Part shown: one piece after another, positions 50,426 through 63,689 of the stretch | How positions within the stretch are numbered: the stretch's first letter is position 1 | Layout: each line of letters starts with the position of its first letter | From: Cucumis sativus | Lineage: Eukaryota > Streptophyta > Magnoliopsida > Cucurbitales > Cucurbitaceae | NCBI RefSeq assembly: GCF_000004075.3 | Contig: NC_026656.2 | Location: forward strand, 1,736,001-1,800,000 | Length of the DNA: 64,000 nucleotides | Reading direction: 5' to 3' | The notes under the pieces: model-generated | The model's database searches: none | Seen by the model: the letters and a program-made list of their open reading frames with translations, nothing else | Told to the model about the DNA's origin: nothing | Translations under genes and position numbers: made by a program

Positions 50426-52213
50426 AAGTAAGCTCTGATCAATCTCATCCTCATTATGTTGTCTATATTCAGAATCAAACTTTAAAGAATTATATTGATA
50501 AGTTAATACAATAGCTTCTAAATTGTTGGAACTGAAGAATAATTGATTGAATTGAATATAATTAAAAATTGAGAAGAGATGTGTAATGATGTCCTCTTCA
50601 TTTGGTTGATTTTCCTTAAATCTTATTTTGTAGGCATAATCTCATAAGCTTGGTCTGGTTGTCTCTCTCTGTCTTTGTTAAATTTATTTGATTTTCAATA
50701 TGAACTTAACTATCTCAATATCCGTCCAAATTTTTGAAAAATGAAACCAGAAGAAATAGGAAAAGAAGGGGATGGGTGAGGTGGGTTTGATTAAGCAAAT
50801 AATTAAAAATGGAAGGGGCAAATGGGAAGGAGAAGTGGGGATTCAGAAATTCAGACTGACAAAAAGACTGTCCAATCCCCCACGTGCGGCACCCACGTAC
50901 TCACCTCCTTCTTTCTTTGACCAACTTTCTTTTTTCTTTTTTCTTTTTGGTAAGAAAACCTTTTCTTATTTTTTATATATATTGTTTAAATTTTATAATT
51001 TTCACAGTGTAGGTGATATAACTAAACTTTTTGTTGGCAATTTTAATAATTTAGCCTATGTCATTAATATTATAAATCAAGTCATTGATCACATTTCAAT
51101 TAATCTATTTACTTGTATACTCCAAATTTATCTAATATCATAATTTCCATTATTTATCTAAATCAACCAAATATTAAAAGAGTTCACACCACATTTCAAT
51201 GCAGTTTATGAAAAGTAAATATCTATAATTTGGATAAATGATAAGCGAATGTTAGATATATCTTTTAACTTAATTATTTTTTTTATAAATCATTGAAATC
51301 TCAATTTGTATCTAAAAAATCATTCTATTTTCAACAATTCACACAAATTTCAAATTTATGTATAATATATTTATTAATTTGAAAATTTTTAATGTTCAAT
51401 ATATTAAAGACATATTAAACATTTTTTAAGCTTGTAAGACCTATTAAAAATATATTTTAAAGTTCAAGCTAAAACTTAATGTATTATCATATACTTTATA
51501 AGATAGACAATTGGTAAATTTTAGACCTATTAAGACTTAACTTCTTGAGAAATACTTATTAGATAAATTTTAAAATATGAAAGGTGAAAAAGGATAATTT
51601 ATTTTTAGTTTCTTTCAAGCTAAATTAAGGTTTCAATCTATGAATTTTTAAGTTTGTGTAAATAGCTAAGGGACCTATTAGATAAAAAATAAAAAATTTA
51701 AAGTTTTTTCTATTGATTACAAATAAAAAATTTAGATATATTTGATGTTTGGACAAATCTTAAATTACAATAACAAAATAAACACAAACCTATACATTTA
51801 AAAAAAAAACTAGTCTACAACTTTATTTATAGTAAATGGGAAAACAACACTAATTTATAGGGTTAATTAATCGATCTTTTTTAAACCATCGAGTGACTAA
51901 TCTAACAATAATAGTATCTTATTCATTCTTTCAGTTCAAAATATTACGAGAACGAATATTTAAATCTTAGGCATTTTGATCAATAATATATATAAATCTA
52001 AATCAATTGAATTATATTTAAGTTGACAAATCTTTCTTGTTCATCAAATTATGTTTAAGTCGGTAAAAATATGCATTTTTTTTTCGCAAGGGACTAATAA
52101 ATTCTTAGTCTAAAGCAAAAATATAAACTCAACTCTCTAACATTTAATTACACAAATCTACATTATATATATATATAAAACACAAATAATGAAGCCTATG
52201 AGTAGATCTCTTG

Positions 52214-52428
52214 CACGTGAGGTAGCTTTATGCCAAAATTCAAATTGCTTTATTTTTGTTGTCATGGCACGTGCACGTGGGGCTGCCCACTCTTTTCTTT
52301 TATTACATATTTATTATTAGTTTTTCTTTGTAAAAAAAATATTTATTAGTTTTTTTTTGTAAGAGTTTTTATATATATATAAATATATTTGGAAAAATAT
52401 ATTGATTTGAAAATCAGATTTGCACGTG
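52214..52428. promoter_or_regulatory. Cluster of four G-box palindromes
   Basis: CACGTG occurs at 52214-52219, 52268-52273, 52274-52279 and 52423-52428. CACGTG is the core of binding sites for bHLH and bZIP factors. No gene starts nearby, so the function is unknown. Confidence 0.4.
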
Positions 52429-55140
52429 TGGGGAACAATTTTAATTGGTCGGTTTTAAAAGACAATCAAATTGCTCTTAACAACCGAAAGTTCCATTTAC
52501 TTTTTACTTTTATTTTTCATTTATTCAAAATTTTCTCTTTTTTTTTTCACTACAAATAAAAGTCAAATTTATTTTATTATATTTCTATCTAAGTTCGATT
52601 TTTTATTTTTATTTTTATTTCCAAAGAATCAATTTAATTTCTACTTAATTTGCTAAAAGAAAACAACTTAATTTTTATTTTCAAATTTGTGTTTCTTTTC
52701 TTCTTCTTATATATACACACACATATGTAGATTTATTTTTAAAAAATGATTAGTTAAATATGGTATGAATAATTATCAAACGGGTGTAAATGATATAAAT
52801 TGTGTTTTGGAGTTCATAAACTTAATTCATGTGAATTTGTTTTTGTAGTTGTGAAGTAAGTCGAAGGAAAGTGAATTGTTTTATAAGGAAAAAAGAAGTA
52901 ATATATATTTTTTACCTAACCATATTTTAGAGACCCAGTACCCTATGGATGAATAATATAGTTTTTATATATTTAAGACTTTGTCTTGCAAAGAATTAAA
53001 GCTATGTCTTTGCCTTCATAAATAAGAAACATATTTGATATGTTTAATTAAGGCATATTTAAAAGTATTTAACATTTAAGAATATTCTACACAAATAAAG
53101 TGTACTTTTTTTAACAAACCCAAATGAATAAGAAATACAATTAAATAGTTACAAATATAGCTATTAGATTCATTGTATAGACGTATATAACAATATTTTA
53201 AAAATAGTTGTAAAATATAATAAAATTTGTTAGAATGTTGATGTAATATTATATTTATTTTCACTCATATATTCAAATCTTCTGCAAACGTTAATTAGTG
53301 ATCGAAAGGTTTTTTGAATGATTGTAGTCAAGTGAATTTAGACAAAAGTCACTGTTGAATTTACATTGATTATCGATTAAATTTTGATTTTTTTTAGTAA
53401 TGTTATTTTAAAAAATAATGTAAAAAAAGAACATGTATTCAATAAATATTAAGGATAAAAAGTATAAATCTTAAAACCTAAAGATCAAATATAAACAAAA
53501 CTTAAAACTCAAAGGAGAAAAATGTAACGTTTTGAAACTTAAATGATTAGAGATGAAAATAAAACTCAAAACTTATGAGTAAAAGCGTAACATTATGTTT
53601 GGTAGAAAATCAAATAAAAAGTAAACCTAAAAAGTAAAACGAAAAAATATTTTCTTTTTGTTCTAAAATATAGATACATAAAATCAACCTACAATTATAT
53701 TACTTATAAATTTTACATGCATTCTAATTTCTTGTATATGTTTAGTGCCAAATTGATCGCCGTATTCCACCTATTATTTTAGAAAAATTCGATGTTCAAT
53801 TACTAAAGCTAATATTGTGAAACAAAAAATAGAGTCATTAGGCTCAACATAATATATATGACAATGATCAACACATAACATATATATTTCTAGCTTTTTC
53901 CTTATAATTATATACAAGTTTTCACATATGATATAATTAATAAAGGAAATGGGGTTAATTTGATCCACACCTTTGAAAGAAACTAAGTTTATCTAACATA
54001 ATTAAAATGAAAATACAAACATAGTAGTAATTATATCTTTGTCACATAAGAATGAATGAAATGACCTCTTGCAAAATTATTAATATTGAAAGCCCCAAGA
54101 TCAGCCCTTGGTTAGAGCATAAAGCCATGAAAAAAAAAAAATTAGAAGAGTGATTTGAATTAATTTTAATAATGTGGGGGTTGTTTTCTATGTTGTTCCT
54201 TAAAAATTGAAGCCCTAAACAAATCATTTTAGGTAAGGCTATCCCATTTTGCCCTAAAAACTAGTGCTTTCTCAGTTCTGCTTTCTCTCTCTCTCTCTCA
54301 AACATATTATACTTATATTATATGTATATAATTTCATTTCATTTCAAGCATTATTCACATAACCAAAATCAAACATAACATTATTATTATAATTATCATC
54401 ATTTCTTATTAAGATAAATAGAATTTAGTCTTAGTTTCTACTCATTACTTTAACTTGTAAACTTTTAAGATATTATACATTATTATAAGTTTTGTTTCAA
54501 TTTGACGTTTCTATTTACATTTTAATCTCAAAATTTTAAGTAAATGTCCATTTTTAATCAATAGTGTTAAATGTCTATTATTTATTTAAAATTAATTATT
54601 TAATTTTTTAAATAATGATGACATTGACACTAGAAAATTTAAAATTAAAAGTGTAAATCGTGAGAGTTATAGACCAAATTAAAATAATTTAAAATTTAAT
54701 AATTAAATTGAAATTATTAAACTAAAAACTTTAGGAGAAACATAAAAACATTAGATTAAAAAAAATATATCCACCAAAACAATTTTTTCTTCTTATTATT
54801 ATTAGGACAAATTATGGAAAAAGGATTTTTCAAAAATAGGAATTTATATTTGATTAGTGGAGTGGTTGGGTTATTTTGATTTGTGTTTGGTTTCCATGTT
54901 TGATTGCTTTAAAACCGGATTAATGAATTAATTAATTATGATTTGATTTGATTAATAGTACAAACAAATGCAATGTCTTATATTTATGTCTCTTCTTCCA
55001 CTTCCTATTTATTTCCCAAAAACAACAGACAGAATACAAGGGATTTGAGGTTAAAAAGTTTGTACAAAAACTTCCCAAAGTTAATAATATATATATGCTT
55101 TTCAATATCTAATCAAACCCTAAACCCTTTTATTATTCCC

Positions 55141-55203
55141 CATGAACTCTTTTCTTCTTGTTTTTCTTCTTCTCCAACTTCCAATGTGTTTGAATGCTTT
55201 TTA
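55141..55203 (+). CDS. Very short frame that looks like a lone signal peptide
   Basis: ATG-started frame of 20 residues rich in Leu and Phe (MNSFLLVFLLLQ...), ending TAA. A TATA-like tract lies at about 55083-55096 and the leader contains AAACCCTAAACCC. It could be a chance frame, a uORF-like peptide or the first exon of an unrecognised gene, but no splice donor leads out of it in frame. Low confidence. Confidence 0.15.
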
Positions 55204-55664
55204 AAAAAATGATTTTAAAAGGTAGATTGAAAGAAAGGAATTAGTGTTTTGGTCTCTCAACTTTTGAATATTTTTTTAACATGTGTATGATTTCTATTGA
55301 GGAATGGAACTTGGCTTTACTTAGTTTTGTTTGTTTGATTATGGGTTAAATTATAAGTTTAGTTTAAGATTAAAAATTTAAAGATTTCAACAGTTTTAAA
55401 AGTTCAAACCTTAAAAACATGCATAACTTTGAAAGATAGATTAACATTAATTTGTTATATGTTAGAGAAAATTATAATGTATTTAAACAATGAAATCAAA
55501 ATTTATTTTAGTTAGGATTTGGTGGACTATTCTTTCTAATATAATTAATCCTCTTTATGCATATGCATTTACAATTTATTGATGGTGTAAAACCCTTATT
55601 TTTTTATTCTATTTTTATTCGAGATTATTTATTATTTTCAATTTGATTTATCTACTTTATTAAA

Positions 55665-55736
55665 CTTGACTCAATGATGATTAACATTTCTAGCATGACT
55701 TGACTCAATGATGATTAACATTTCTTTCATGCTAGA
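55665..55736. repeat. 27-base tandem repeat followed by an inverted arm
   Basis: CTTGACTCAATGATGATTAA plus CATTTCT occurs twice (55665-55691 and 55699-55725). The spacer region TCTAGCATGA (55690-55699) is complementary to TCATGCTAGA (55727-55736), so the second copy can be enclosed by a short stem. Confidence 0.75.
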
Positions 55737-56061
55737 AGATGGTTGATTTTGTTTTTTTATTATACTAAAAAAGAACTAAATGCTTTTCATGAAATTCAAA
55801 ACCCTCCAAATTGAACAATTATTTAGCAATATATTTTAGATTATAAGTTCCATTTAGATTACTACAAATTGATTAAAAAACACATAATTACTATTTTTAT
55901 GTTCTTAAATATTGTTTTAGAGTCTACTTTACAGCAAATATTAATATTAAAGCATTTGCTAAAAATTAGAAAATAGGTCAAAGAATTTCCTAGTCAAAAC
56001 AGCCTTTTTTTAATAGAAAGCTATTAGGTCTTCATTTAAAAATACATCTCTTTTTTAATTG

Positions 56062-56064
<3 letters not shown>

Positions 56065-56098
<34 letters not shown>
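56065..56098. repeat. (TA)17 microsatellite
   Basis: Pure TA tract in intergenic DNA. Confidence 0.9.
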
Positions 56099-56103
<5 letters not shown>

Positions 56104-58188
56104 TATAATTTTGTTAATTTTATCATAGTTCTTAAAAATTAAATTTGAAAACAAGAAAATAAAGTTTTTGAAATAATTTTTCAAACAAGTAATTATGTGT
56201 TCATTATTTGGTGAACTTTTTCATTCTTAATACTACACTTATTTACCATACAATTTCCTTATACTATATAATAATTAATAAGCTATTTTCTTTACTCTTA
56301 ACCTAAATATAATTTAATTGATTAAGAAATATGTTCTCCACTCAAATTTAAAAATTTGGATTCCGACCGAACTAATTGTAGTTCAAAATCTTAAACAAAA
56401 TTTAGTCAAAAGTACAACCAAATGAAATGGAAACTAAACAAAGAAAGTTAGCTAAGTGTGAATATAATTGTTTGAAACAAAAAATATTGTAGTTCTTTCG
56501 GTATATATAATTTAAACACTATTGTTAATTTGAATTTGAAAGTAAAGTTTTCATTCAAACACATACACTTCATCTCATTATACAAGCATGAATTTTTCAT
56601 CTCAACATATATAAACACAAAATACGAAACGTTTTTCAAACATCAAGAATACAACATATCAAAAATTCAATTATATAATAGAATTTAAATTGCCTCGTGA
56701 TATTAGAGTTTTAATAAGCCCTACCTTCACAACTTAGACCTAGCTACACACACACATATATATAGTTCCCATATTATATATGCAAACATTATAGTTCCAA
56801 TGAATAATGGCTACTTTAATTAGATGATATTGACAACACTAAATGAAGACAAGCTCCCAATTTTTTTGTTGCTTTTCTAGTCAAAACCCAATTCAACTTT
56901 TATATATTTTTATTAACTTTGATTATATGATTTTTTTTCTTTTTTTTTTTAAAAAAACACTTTGTTTATGAAGCTAACAAAGCTACTCTAAGATTTTTCT
57001 TCTTCATAATTTATTAACTCTCCTTTTAAAAAAAAAAAAAAACTGTCTATATGTGAGTATCAAGGCTTCCTATTGAACACTGTGCTTCGTGGGATTGGGA
57101 GTCCTTCAAATTGTCTTTTCCTTCTCCCCTTTTATTCTGCCTCTAATTACTCTTTAATCATTGCTTTTATGTAAAACCATACATAAATATCTTCTTCTTC
57201 TTCTTTTTTAATTTAAGTTGATACATGTATAGCAAAATTCAAATTAAACCTTAACTAGTAATTGAATTTGTCTTCATTCATTAGCTTCGTTAGCTTAAGT
57301 GATTTAAGTTTTTTAGATCAATAGATGAGAGCGTGTTTTCCATATTGTTGTTTTTTCTCCTATTCAACATTGATTTCTACTCGTTGAACCTTTCACACAT
57401 TTCAAATAATGGAATTATAGTTTATATACGTACATTAAATAATAACTTCTCCATAAATGATATGGACGTATAATTTACAAGGTTTTCAAGATTTATAGCT
57501 TAGATTTGCATAAATCAATTAATATATATAATTTTTTTCTCTCACACATGAAAAAGACTGCTAAATGTATAAAATTCTTTTGACCCAATATATTTAAAAT
57601 AACCTTGAATTTTTTTATTTTTTTCCCAAGAAATTCTTCACAAAGCAAAAATAAAAATAATAAAACATAATAGAGACTCTAAATTGTGTAGGAAAATACA
57701 ATTAAACCAATAAAAAAGACTATGCCAAAAACTAAAGATCTTTTAGATCTAAGACATAAATCAAACAATGATGCAATAATAGAGATAAACTTCTTTTAAA
57801 ACTAAAAAGATAATTTATGGATCTTTATTTTGGAATTAGTAAGAGATGAGGATCAAAATAGAGAGAGAAAAGGGGCAGCTTGTTGAAGAAAATATTAATT
57901 TTGAAAATTTGAGAAATAATAATGTATAATTAAAAAAAAGATTAGTTAATTAAGTTAAGCAATTGGAGCACTTAAGCCAAGAAGATGAGTGGCAAATTGT
58001 TTAAATTTAGAATGGGAGACATAAAAACACCACCCATGTTCTTTCTCATTTATCTTACTTCTCTTTATTAATAATATATATTAAACTAAACTAATAAACA
58101 AATTAGCCTCCCAATTGACAAAATGTTGTGTAGTTCCCCAAGGAATAAATTTAATTAATTTCATGTCCTTTCCTCCTTTGTGAAACTC

Positions 58189-58196
58189 CATAAATA
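58189..58196 (+). promoter_or_regulatory. TATA-like element of the PLATZ gene
   Basis: CATAAATA about 150 bases upstream of the ATG at 58341. The leader downstream is C/T-rich with a (CT)n run at 58291-58311. Confidence 0.4.
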
Positions 58197-58340
58197 CTCA
58201 TTTTATCACTTCATCTTTGCCCTAATTTTAATCCCTCTCTCCATCAATTTTCTCATTAAAAACCCAAATATATATTCTTCCTTTCTAACCCCAATCTCTC
58301 TCTCTCTCTCTTTCAAACTTTTCAAGTGTTTTATGTCATC

Positions 58341-59490
58341 ATGGTAATTCTTTTTTCTCTCTAATTATTATGGTTTTTGTATAAGTTCAATTCATGATGG
58401 GGGTTTTGTGTATATCTTTCTTGTTCTGTAGGGAATTCAAAAGCCTGCATGGTTAGAAGCACTTTACAACCAAAAGTTCTTTGTGGGATGTTCATTTCAC
58501 GAGACTTCAAAGAAGAATGAGAAGAACATTTGTTGTTTGGATTGTTGCATTAGTATTTGCCCTCATTGTTTGTCGTCTCACCGATTCCATCGCCTTCTTC
58601 AAGTTCGTCGATACGTTTATCATGACGTTGTTCGACTCGAAGATCTTCAAAAACTTATAGATTGTTCAAATGTTCAGGTTAGTACAACATATAATTGATC
58701 AACTCTCTTTCTCTTAATTTAATTGAGCTTAATTAATTAATTAACAATTTAGCTAACTTTGAAGGTTATTTTTTGTTTGTAAATTTCTTAGCCTTATACC
58801 ATAAATAGTGCCAAAGTGGTGTTCATCAAGAAGAGACCTCAAAATAGACAATTTAAAGGGTCTGGAAATTTTTGCACTTCATGTGATAGAAGTCTTCAAG
58901 AACCTTATGTTCATTGTTCTCTCGGATGCAAGGTACATAATTTTTTTTTTCTCACATTAGTTCAAAGAAAATTAAATTTTAGAATTTCTAGGGTTATTTT
59001 CATCCTACTACAAGGAGAAATTTTAACTTTTAAATGATAAGAAGTAAATTCTAATTAAATTTTACAAAATTTAACCCAGATTTCAAAAGGGTTATATAAT
59101 TGTATGATGAAATTAATTAAATGAGAAATTTTTTTCCATTAATTTCAGGTGGATTTTGTGTTGAAGCATAAGAGAGATTTAACTTCTTATCTTAGACCAT
59201 GCAATTCTCTCCCACTTAGTATGGATTTTTTAGTTCCACAAGATGTAGGCGACGACGAGATGACAAACGAGACGCCTCGTTCGACAATCGTGGACTATGA
59301 TGAGCCGATGAGCTCGTCTTCCGGTTCCGAGAACATGAGCATAGCTCAACCACCAATTGTTCGTAAGAAAAGAAGTGGTCTTTGTTTATGTGGAAGATCA
59401 TCTAGAAAGATAATATCTAGTGAAGACATAGCAACAAGTATGAGCATAAGTAGAAGAAAAGGCATCCCTCATAGATCTCCCTTGTGTTAA
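58341..59490 (+). CDS. PLATZ zinc-binding transcription factor, four exons
   Basis: Exons: 58341-58343, 58432-58677, 58792-58932, 59149-59490 (732 nt, 243 residues), all joins in phase 0. The first coding exon is only the ATG, followed by an 88-base intron; exon 2 continues GIQKPAWLEALYNQKFF, the conserved PLATZ start. The N-terminal B-box-like zinc-binding region has C21, H24, C35/C36, C39, C44, C47, H51 and H54. The second PLATZ signature is C111-x2-C114-x10-C125-x3-C129. The C-terminal part is Ser-rich with a basic KKR stretch. PLATZ proteins are plant-specific DNA-binding factors that bind AT-rich DNA and often repress; they act in growth and stress responses. The target genes cannot be read here. 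An upstream ATG at 58333 would shift out of frame. All metal-binding residues are intact. Confidence 0.95.
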
Positions 59491-60380
59491 CTAACACCAA
59501 AAAGAAAAAAGAAAAAAAAAAGTATCATTTTGCTCTAAATTAATTCGGTAACATTTTCTTTCTTTGACAATTTGACTGAAATACCCTTTCACAATCCCAT
59601 CTCTCTCTCTCTTTTTAATTTAATCTATTTCTATCATTGAAATTAGAGCTTAGCTTAATTAATTAATCAATTGGTCGGGTGGTTTTGTCTTAATGGCATC
59701 ACGTGGTTCCCAATTCCAAGTTATGGCTTTGTGCAATTTTCTAATATATCATATTACAATATATATACTAATTTTATATAAAGATTGTGATGCTTAATTT
59801 CTTTTTCGTTAGTTCTAGAATCTCGTGAATAATATCGAGTGACGTTATGTGTTTTAATCGGTTAAATTATAGTCTTAATTAAGTTATCTTCGGTATAAAT
59901 TAATTTATTCTAGCCTATATGTTTGAATGATGATAAAAACTAGTAAAAATATTTGTTTAATTAATTTGTATCCGCTACACGATTAACAAACACGTATAGG
60001 TTAATTAAATGTTCCAAACACACTCTCGTAATTGTTGCTATCAAAAATATATTTTTATTATCTCTACTTTTGAGAGAAGATATTGTGTTCAAAATCTTAC
60101 TTTTCTTCTTAGTTTAAACTTAATCTCTTCAACTATTATTCTATTTTAATTTTGAAAATTTTAAATATCTATAAAAAAAACCGTCATCAGTTCTATTTTG
60201 AATTTAATACATCAATGATGTAAGTTTGATTATATGTGCTAACACATTAATCTAGTTATGAATTTAATCGAGTAGATTGAGGACAATTGTTTTTAAAAAA
60301 TTTATGGACTAAATTATTTGTAAATTATAAAACAAATTTGTAGTTAAAAGAAGTAGGATATTAAAGTATAATAAATTAAA

Positions 60381-60460
<80 letters not shown>

Positions 60461-63400
60461 ATTAAAAGAATATAGTAATGTAATAAAATAGGATTAAAGT
60501 ATGAATCATTGACTTTTAATGTGTTTAGAGGTACACACTTACACATAAAATGTCTCTCAAAGAGAAAATAAACAAAGGAATAAAACCCCATGTTTTGACT
60601 GGTCAAATCCGTACTTAATTACAACATTTTTCTAATACTTAACTCTTAAAAAGTATAATTAAAGTATAAATATACCTTCCACTTTCTTAAAATAATAAAA
60701 TTAGTTAAATTACTAATTTGACCCTACACCCTATGGCAATAAGACATGGAGATTGAACCCCAAACTATTTAGACCTTCATACATCATATACCGATTGAAT
60801 TTTTGCCCACATTCGCTTCAATTTTGTTTTTACGGTGTGTATAGGTACAATAAAATGTTATGTGGAATGACTCTTTTGATGCTTTGGAAAGTTATTTTTA
60901 TATTTAAACACGTCTTTTTAAGTATTTTAAAATATCACTTTTGATGATCTCATTTAAACCCTAGTTCGAGGTGATTTTACACTTGGATGTTGGAATTTGG
61001 GCCAACTAAGTGGTTGGGCTTCTTTGCCTTTATTTGGTCTCTTATGGGAGCCCATGTCAGTAAGTTTCCAATTATGAAAAACAAAACTATTTCAAAAATT
61101 TGTATTTGTTTTTTTAAATTTAAGAATCTAATTAAATACAAGATATAAGAATGAAATGAATATATCAAACATAACCATAACTCTATTTTAATTAAGTTAG
61201 AGTGAATAAATTGAAAAAATTGAACTATAACACTACTACAAGTTGTTGATAAGTTAAAATTTTGAAGATTAGTGCAAATATTATTTTATAATTAGAATCG
61301 AAAGATAAGATTATAGTCAACAAAACATCATTTTAACCAACAAAATAATTTAAAATATGTGTTGATGCATCATTATCATTTCAATTGAAATATTTTTGTT
61401 TGATTGGAATCGAAAAGATAAGGATTGGGAATGAAAAAGTTATATATAAAAGACTTTTTCTTTTCATTGATCAATCAACCTATCATCTAAAAAAACGTAT
61501 CATTACTAATATATCTTACTTTCAACACGATCCTACAATATTTTCATTTTTCATGAATATCATTATTAATATTTAAAAATTACAATAAAATAAATAAATT
61601 TGATAGACTAAATTTAAGGTTGATTGAAAGTACAATTTTTTCAATTTCAAATGTTCTCTTTTATGTTTGGTAAGAAAATGTATTTTATCGTTTTTAAGGT
61701 AAGTGAAATAAGCTTTTATACCTTCATTTATACTAACTTTTTAACAATAAAAGAATGTTTGATTATCCCGAGTTAATTTATATATTTTGTATTGAATATG
61801 TTCAAATTTTTTATTTACATATTTATTAGTAAAAGAAATTAGATAAGTTTTATTTTCTTTTGAGTAAACTAAGTTTGGATTCAAGCTTATCAAGTTTCCT
61901 AGTTAATATCAATTTTAAAATAGACATATATATTCTCAAAGATTGACATATGGGTGGTTTGATATCGATATTTAAGAATTGATATCAATAACTATCTCTT
62001 ACAAGTACATATAAAAGACAAAGAAAAAATAAAAAAAATAACATATATACATTCACATTTCACCACATCAAAGATAAAAGTATGTAAATAACCATATTTT
62101 TGTGAATGGTTGGATATTTTAATCAAATGAAGACAAATTTAACTAAAGCATAGGAAGAAAATATGCGAAAAAGGGATGGTGTGGTCCTCATAGGATAAAA
62201 GTTTTGAATGGTTTGTTTGAATGTGAACCATTCGTCCCTATTCAATTTTTTTAGTTAAAAACTGTTAGTTAGATTTAAAGTAAGTGTTATTGATTGAAAA
62301 TTTAGAATTTTGTTATATTTTATGTAAATAGTTTCGCAAAGTTCGTTATTTATAGTAGGTTTTTTATAGAATTATTATTTTGACGAAGATGAATAAGTTG
62401 GATTGAATAAGTAAGATAGCCAAAATGATTAGATTATAAAAACTTTCATTTTAAAATCAACTGAATTGACGGTAAATCATAAGAGACTTTATGTCATTTT
62501 AAAAAAAAAATCAAACTACCAATGAGTTATAGTTAACTTTGGTTGTTTATATTTATGATATTATGTTTGCATAGTTAACATTTGAGCTCAAAACGTCTCT
62601 TTTTAACTTTTATGGAACCAACCATAGTTAATATTCATTGGGTGTGGTTATGCTATCATAACTTGATATTGTAATCGATGTCTTAAGTGCATCATCAAGA
62701 CAATTTCTAACAGCTCCTTTATAAATAATCAAGTGAGAATCTAGACGAATTCTCTAGAAAGTTGAAATAAGAGGAAGAACTTGAATAGAGAAATTTCTCT
62801 TTTGCATATTATTATCAGTGTGTCCTCTGCTTTCTCTCCATTGCTACAAGGTTGTCTTCCATAAATCTTCCAAGATCCCCTGTAGGTTCTACAACGTTTT
62901 CCATTTGACTTTTTAAGCTAAGTCCTTATTTGTTTCTATATAGATTTTCCATGGCTCGTCAAATTCCTCAATGTGACTCTTAAGTAATATGTTTTTTCAC
63001 GGATCCGACATAGGGTCTCTCTACACTTTCATATGTTCTCTAAGCTACTTCTAGATTTTCTTATAAGTCAATAAGTTTAAGATCTCTTAAAACAACTCTC
63101 AACTCTATCCTATCACTTAGCTTAGATTTATAAATGTTTTACCAAACATGTAGTCAATAATAAAAAAAAATGAACATAAACATAGTTCAATTGACGTAAC
63201 ATTTGTATTATCAACTTTGAAGTTAGAGGTTTTATTTTTCTACCCATATATTCGAGAGAGAGAGAGTTGTGCTGCACAATAGTCGAAATACATGTATTAA
63301 ACTCGTAAGAAAGATGATTACTTACTTCTTAAGACTTCACGAATTTAAATAAAAATAAATGCAAAAAATCAAGAGATTAAATCCACAAATTTATAACTTA

Positions 63401-63590
63401 GCCAACGGACAAAAAACTTTTTTTAAAAAATCTAACTTCGATTAAAATACTTAAATTATAATTGAATTTAAAAACTATTGATTATGGTCCAATGATTAGA
63501 GAAACGTATGTGATTAAACTAATTAATCGCATTAACGAATTTGAACCGGCTTTTTCTTAGCTGGAAAATCAGAGAAAAAAACAATGAGAA
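59491..63590. other. Intergenic AT-rich DNA
   Basis: No gene is seen. It includes the 3' untranslated region of the PLATZ gene (probably to about 59800), a (TA)35 tract at 60386-60455, an isolated TGGGCC/TGGGCT pair near 61007-61025, and a less AT-rich stretch at about 62690-63120 with no recognisable coding. Confidence 0.45.
60386..60455. repeat. (TA)35 microsatellite
   Basis: Seventy bases of uninterrupted TA. The open frame reading Ile-Tyr repeats across it is an artefact. Confidence 0.95.
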
Positions 63591-63595
63591 TTTAC

Positions 63596-63689
63596 GACGT
63601 GGCATTTTGCTGACGTGACAGCACGTTGTAGCCGAACCGTATCTCTCTTTTTCCTTTGCCGACACCCTAAACGGTGTTTCTGACGTGGC
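63596..63689. promoter_or_regulatory. Cluster of ACGT-core elements
   Basis: Within 94 bases there are GACGTGGC at 63596, TGACGTGA at 63611, GCACGTTG at 63621 and TGACGTGGC at 63681. These are bZIP/ABRE-type sites. The stretch is markedly more GC-rich than its surroundings and may be the promoter of a gene beyond the window edge at 64000 or on the minus strand. Confidence 0.45.

Larger units (their letters stand above)
50426..58180. other. Long intergenic region
   Basis: About 7.8 kb without a convincing gene. It contains a group of CACGTG palindromes (50881 and 52214-52428), repeat words of the CTAATAG/CTATTAA type at about 51390-51590, (TA)n tracts at 52162-52176 and 56065-56098, a 27-base tandem repeat at 55665-55725 and a tiny signal-peptide-like frame at 55141-55203. 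All longer open frames have AT-driven composition and no domain. Confidence 0.45.

Noticed and set aside
50772..51143. 123-codon plus-strand frame
   Set aside because: Starts convincingly but soon becomes AT-driven Phe/Ile/Asn runs without domain; no splice pattern supports it.
60376..60606. Open frame with Ile-Tyr repeats
   Set aside because: It is the translation of a (TA)35 microsatellite.
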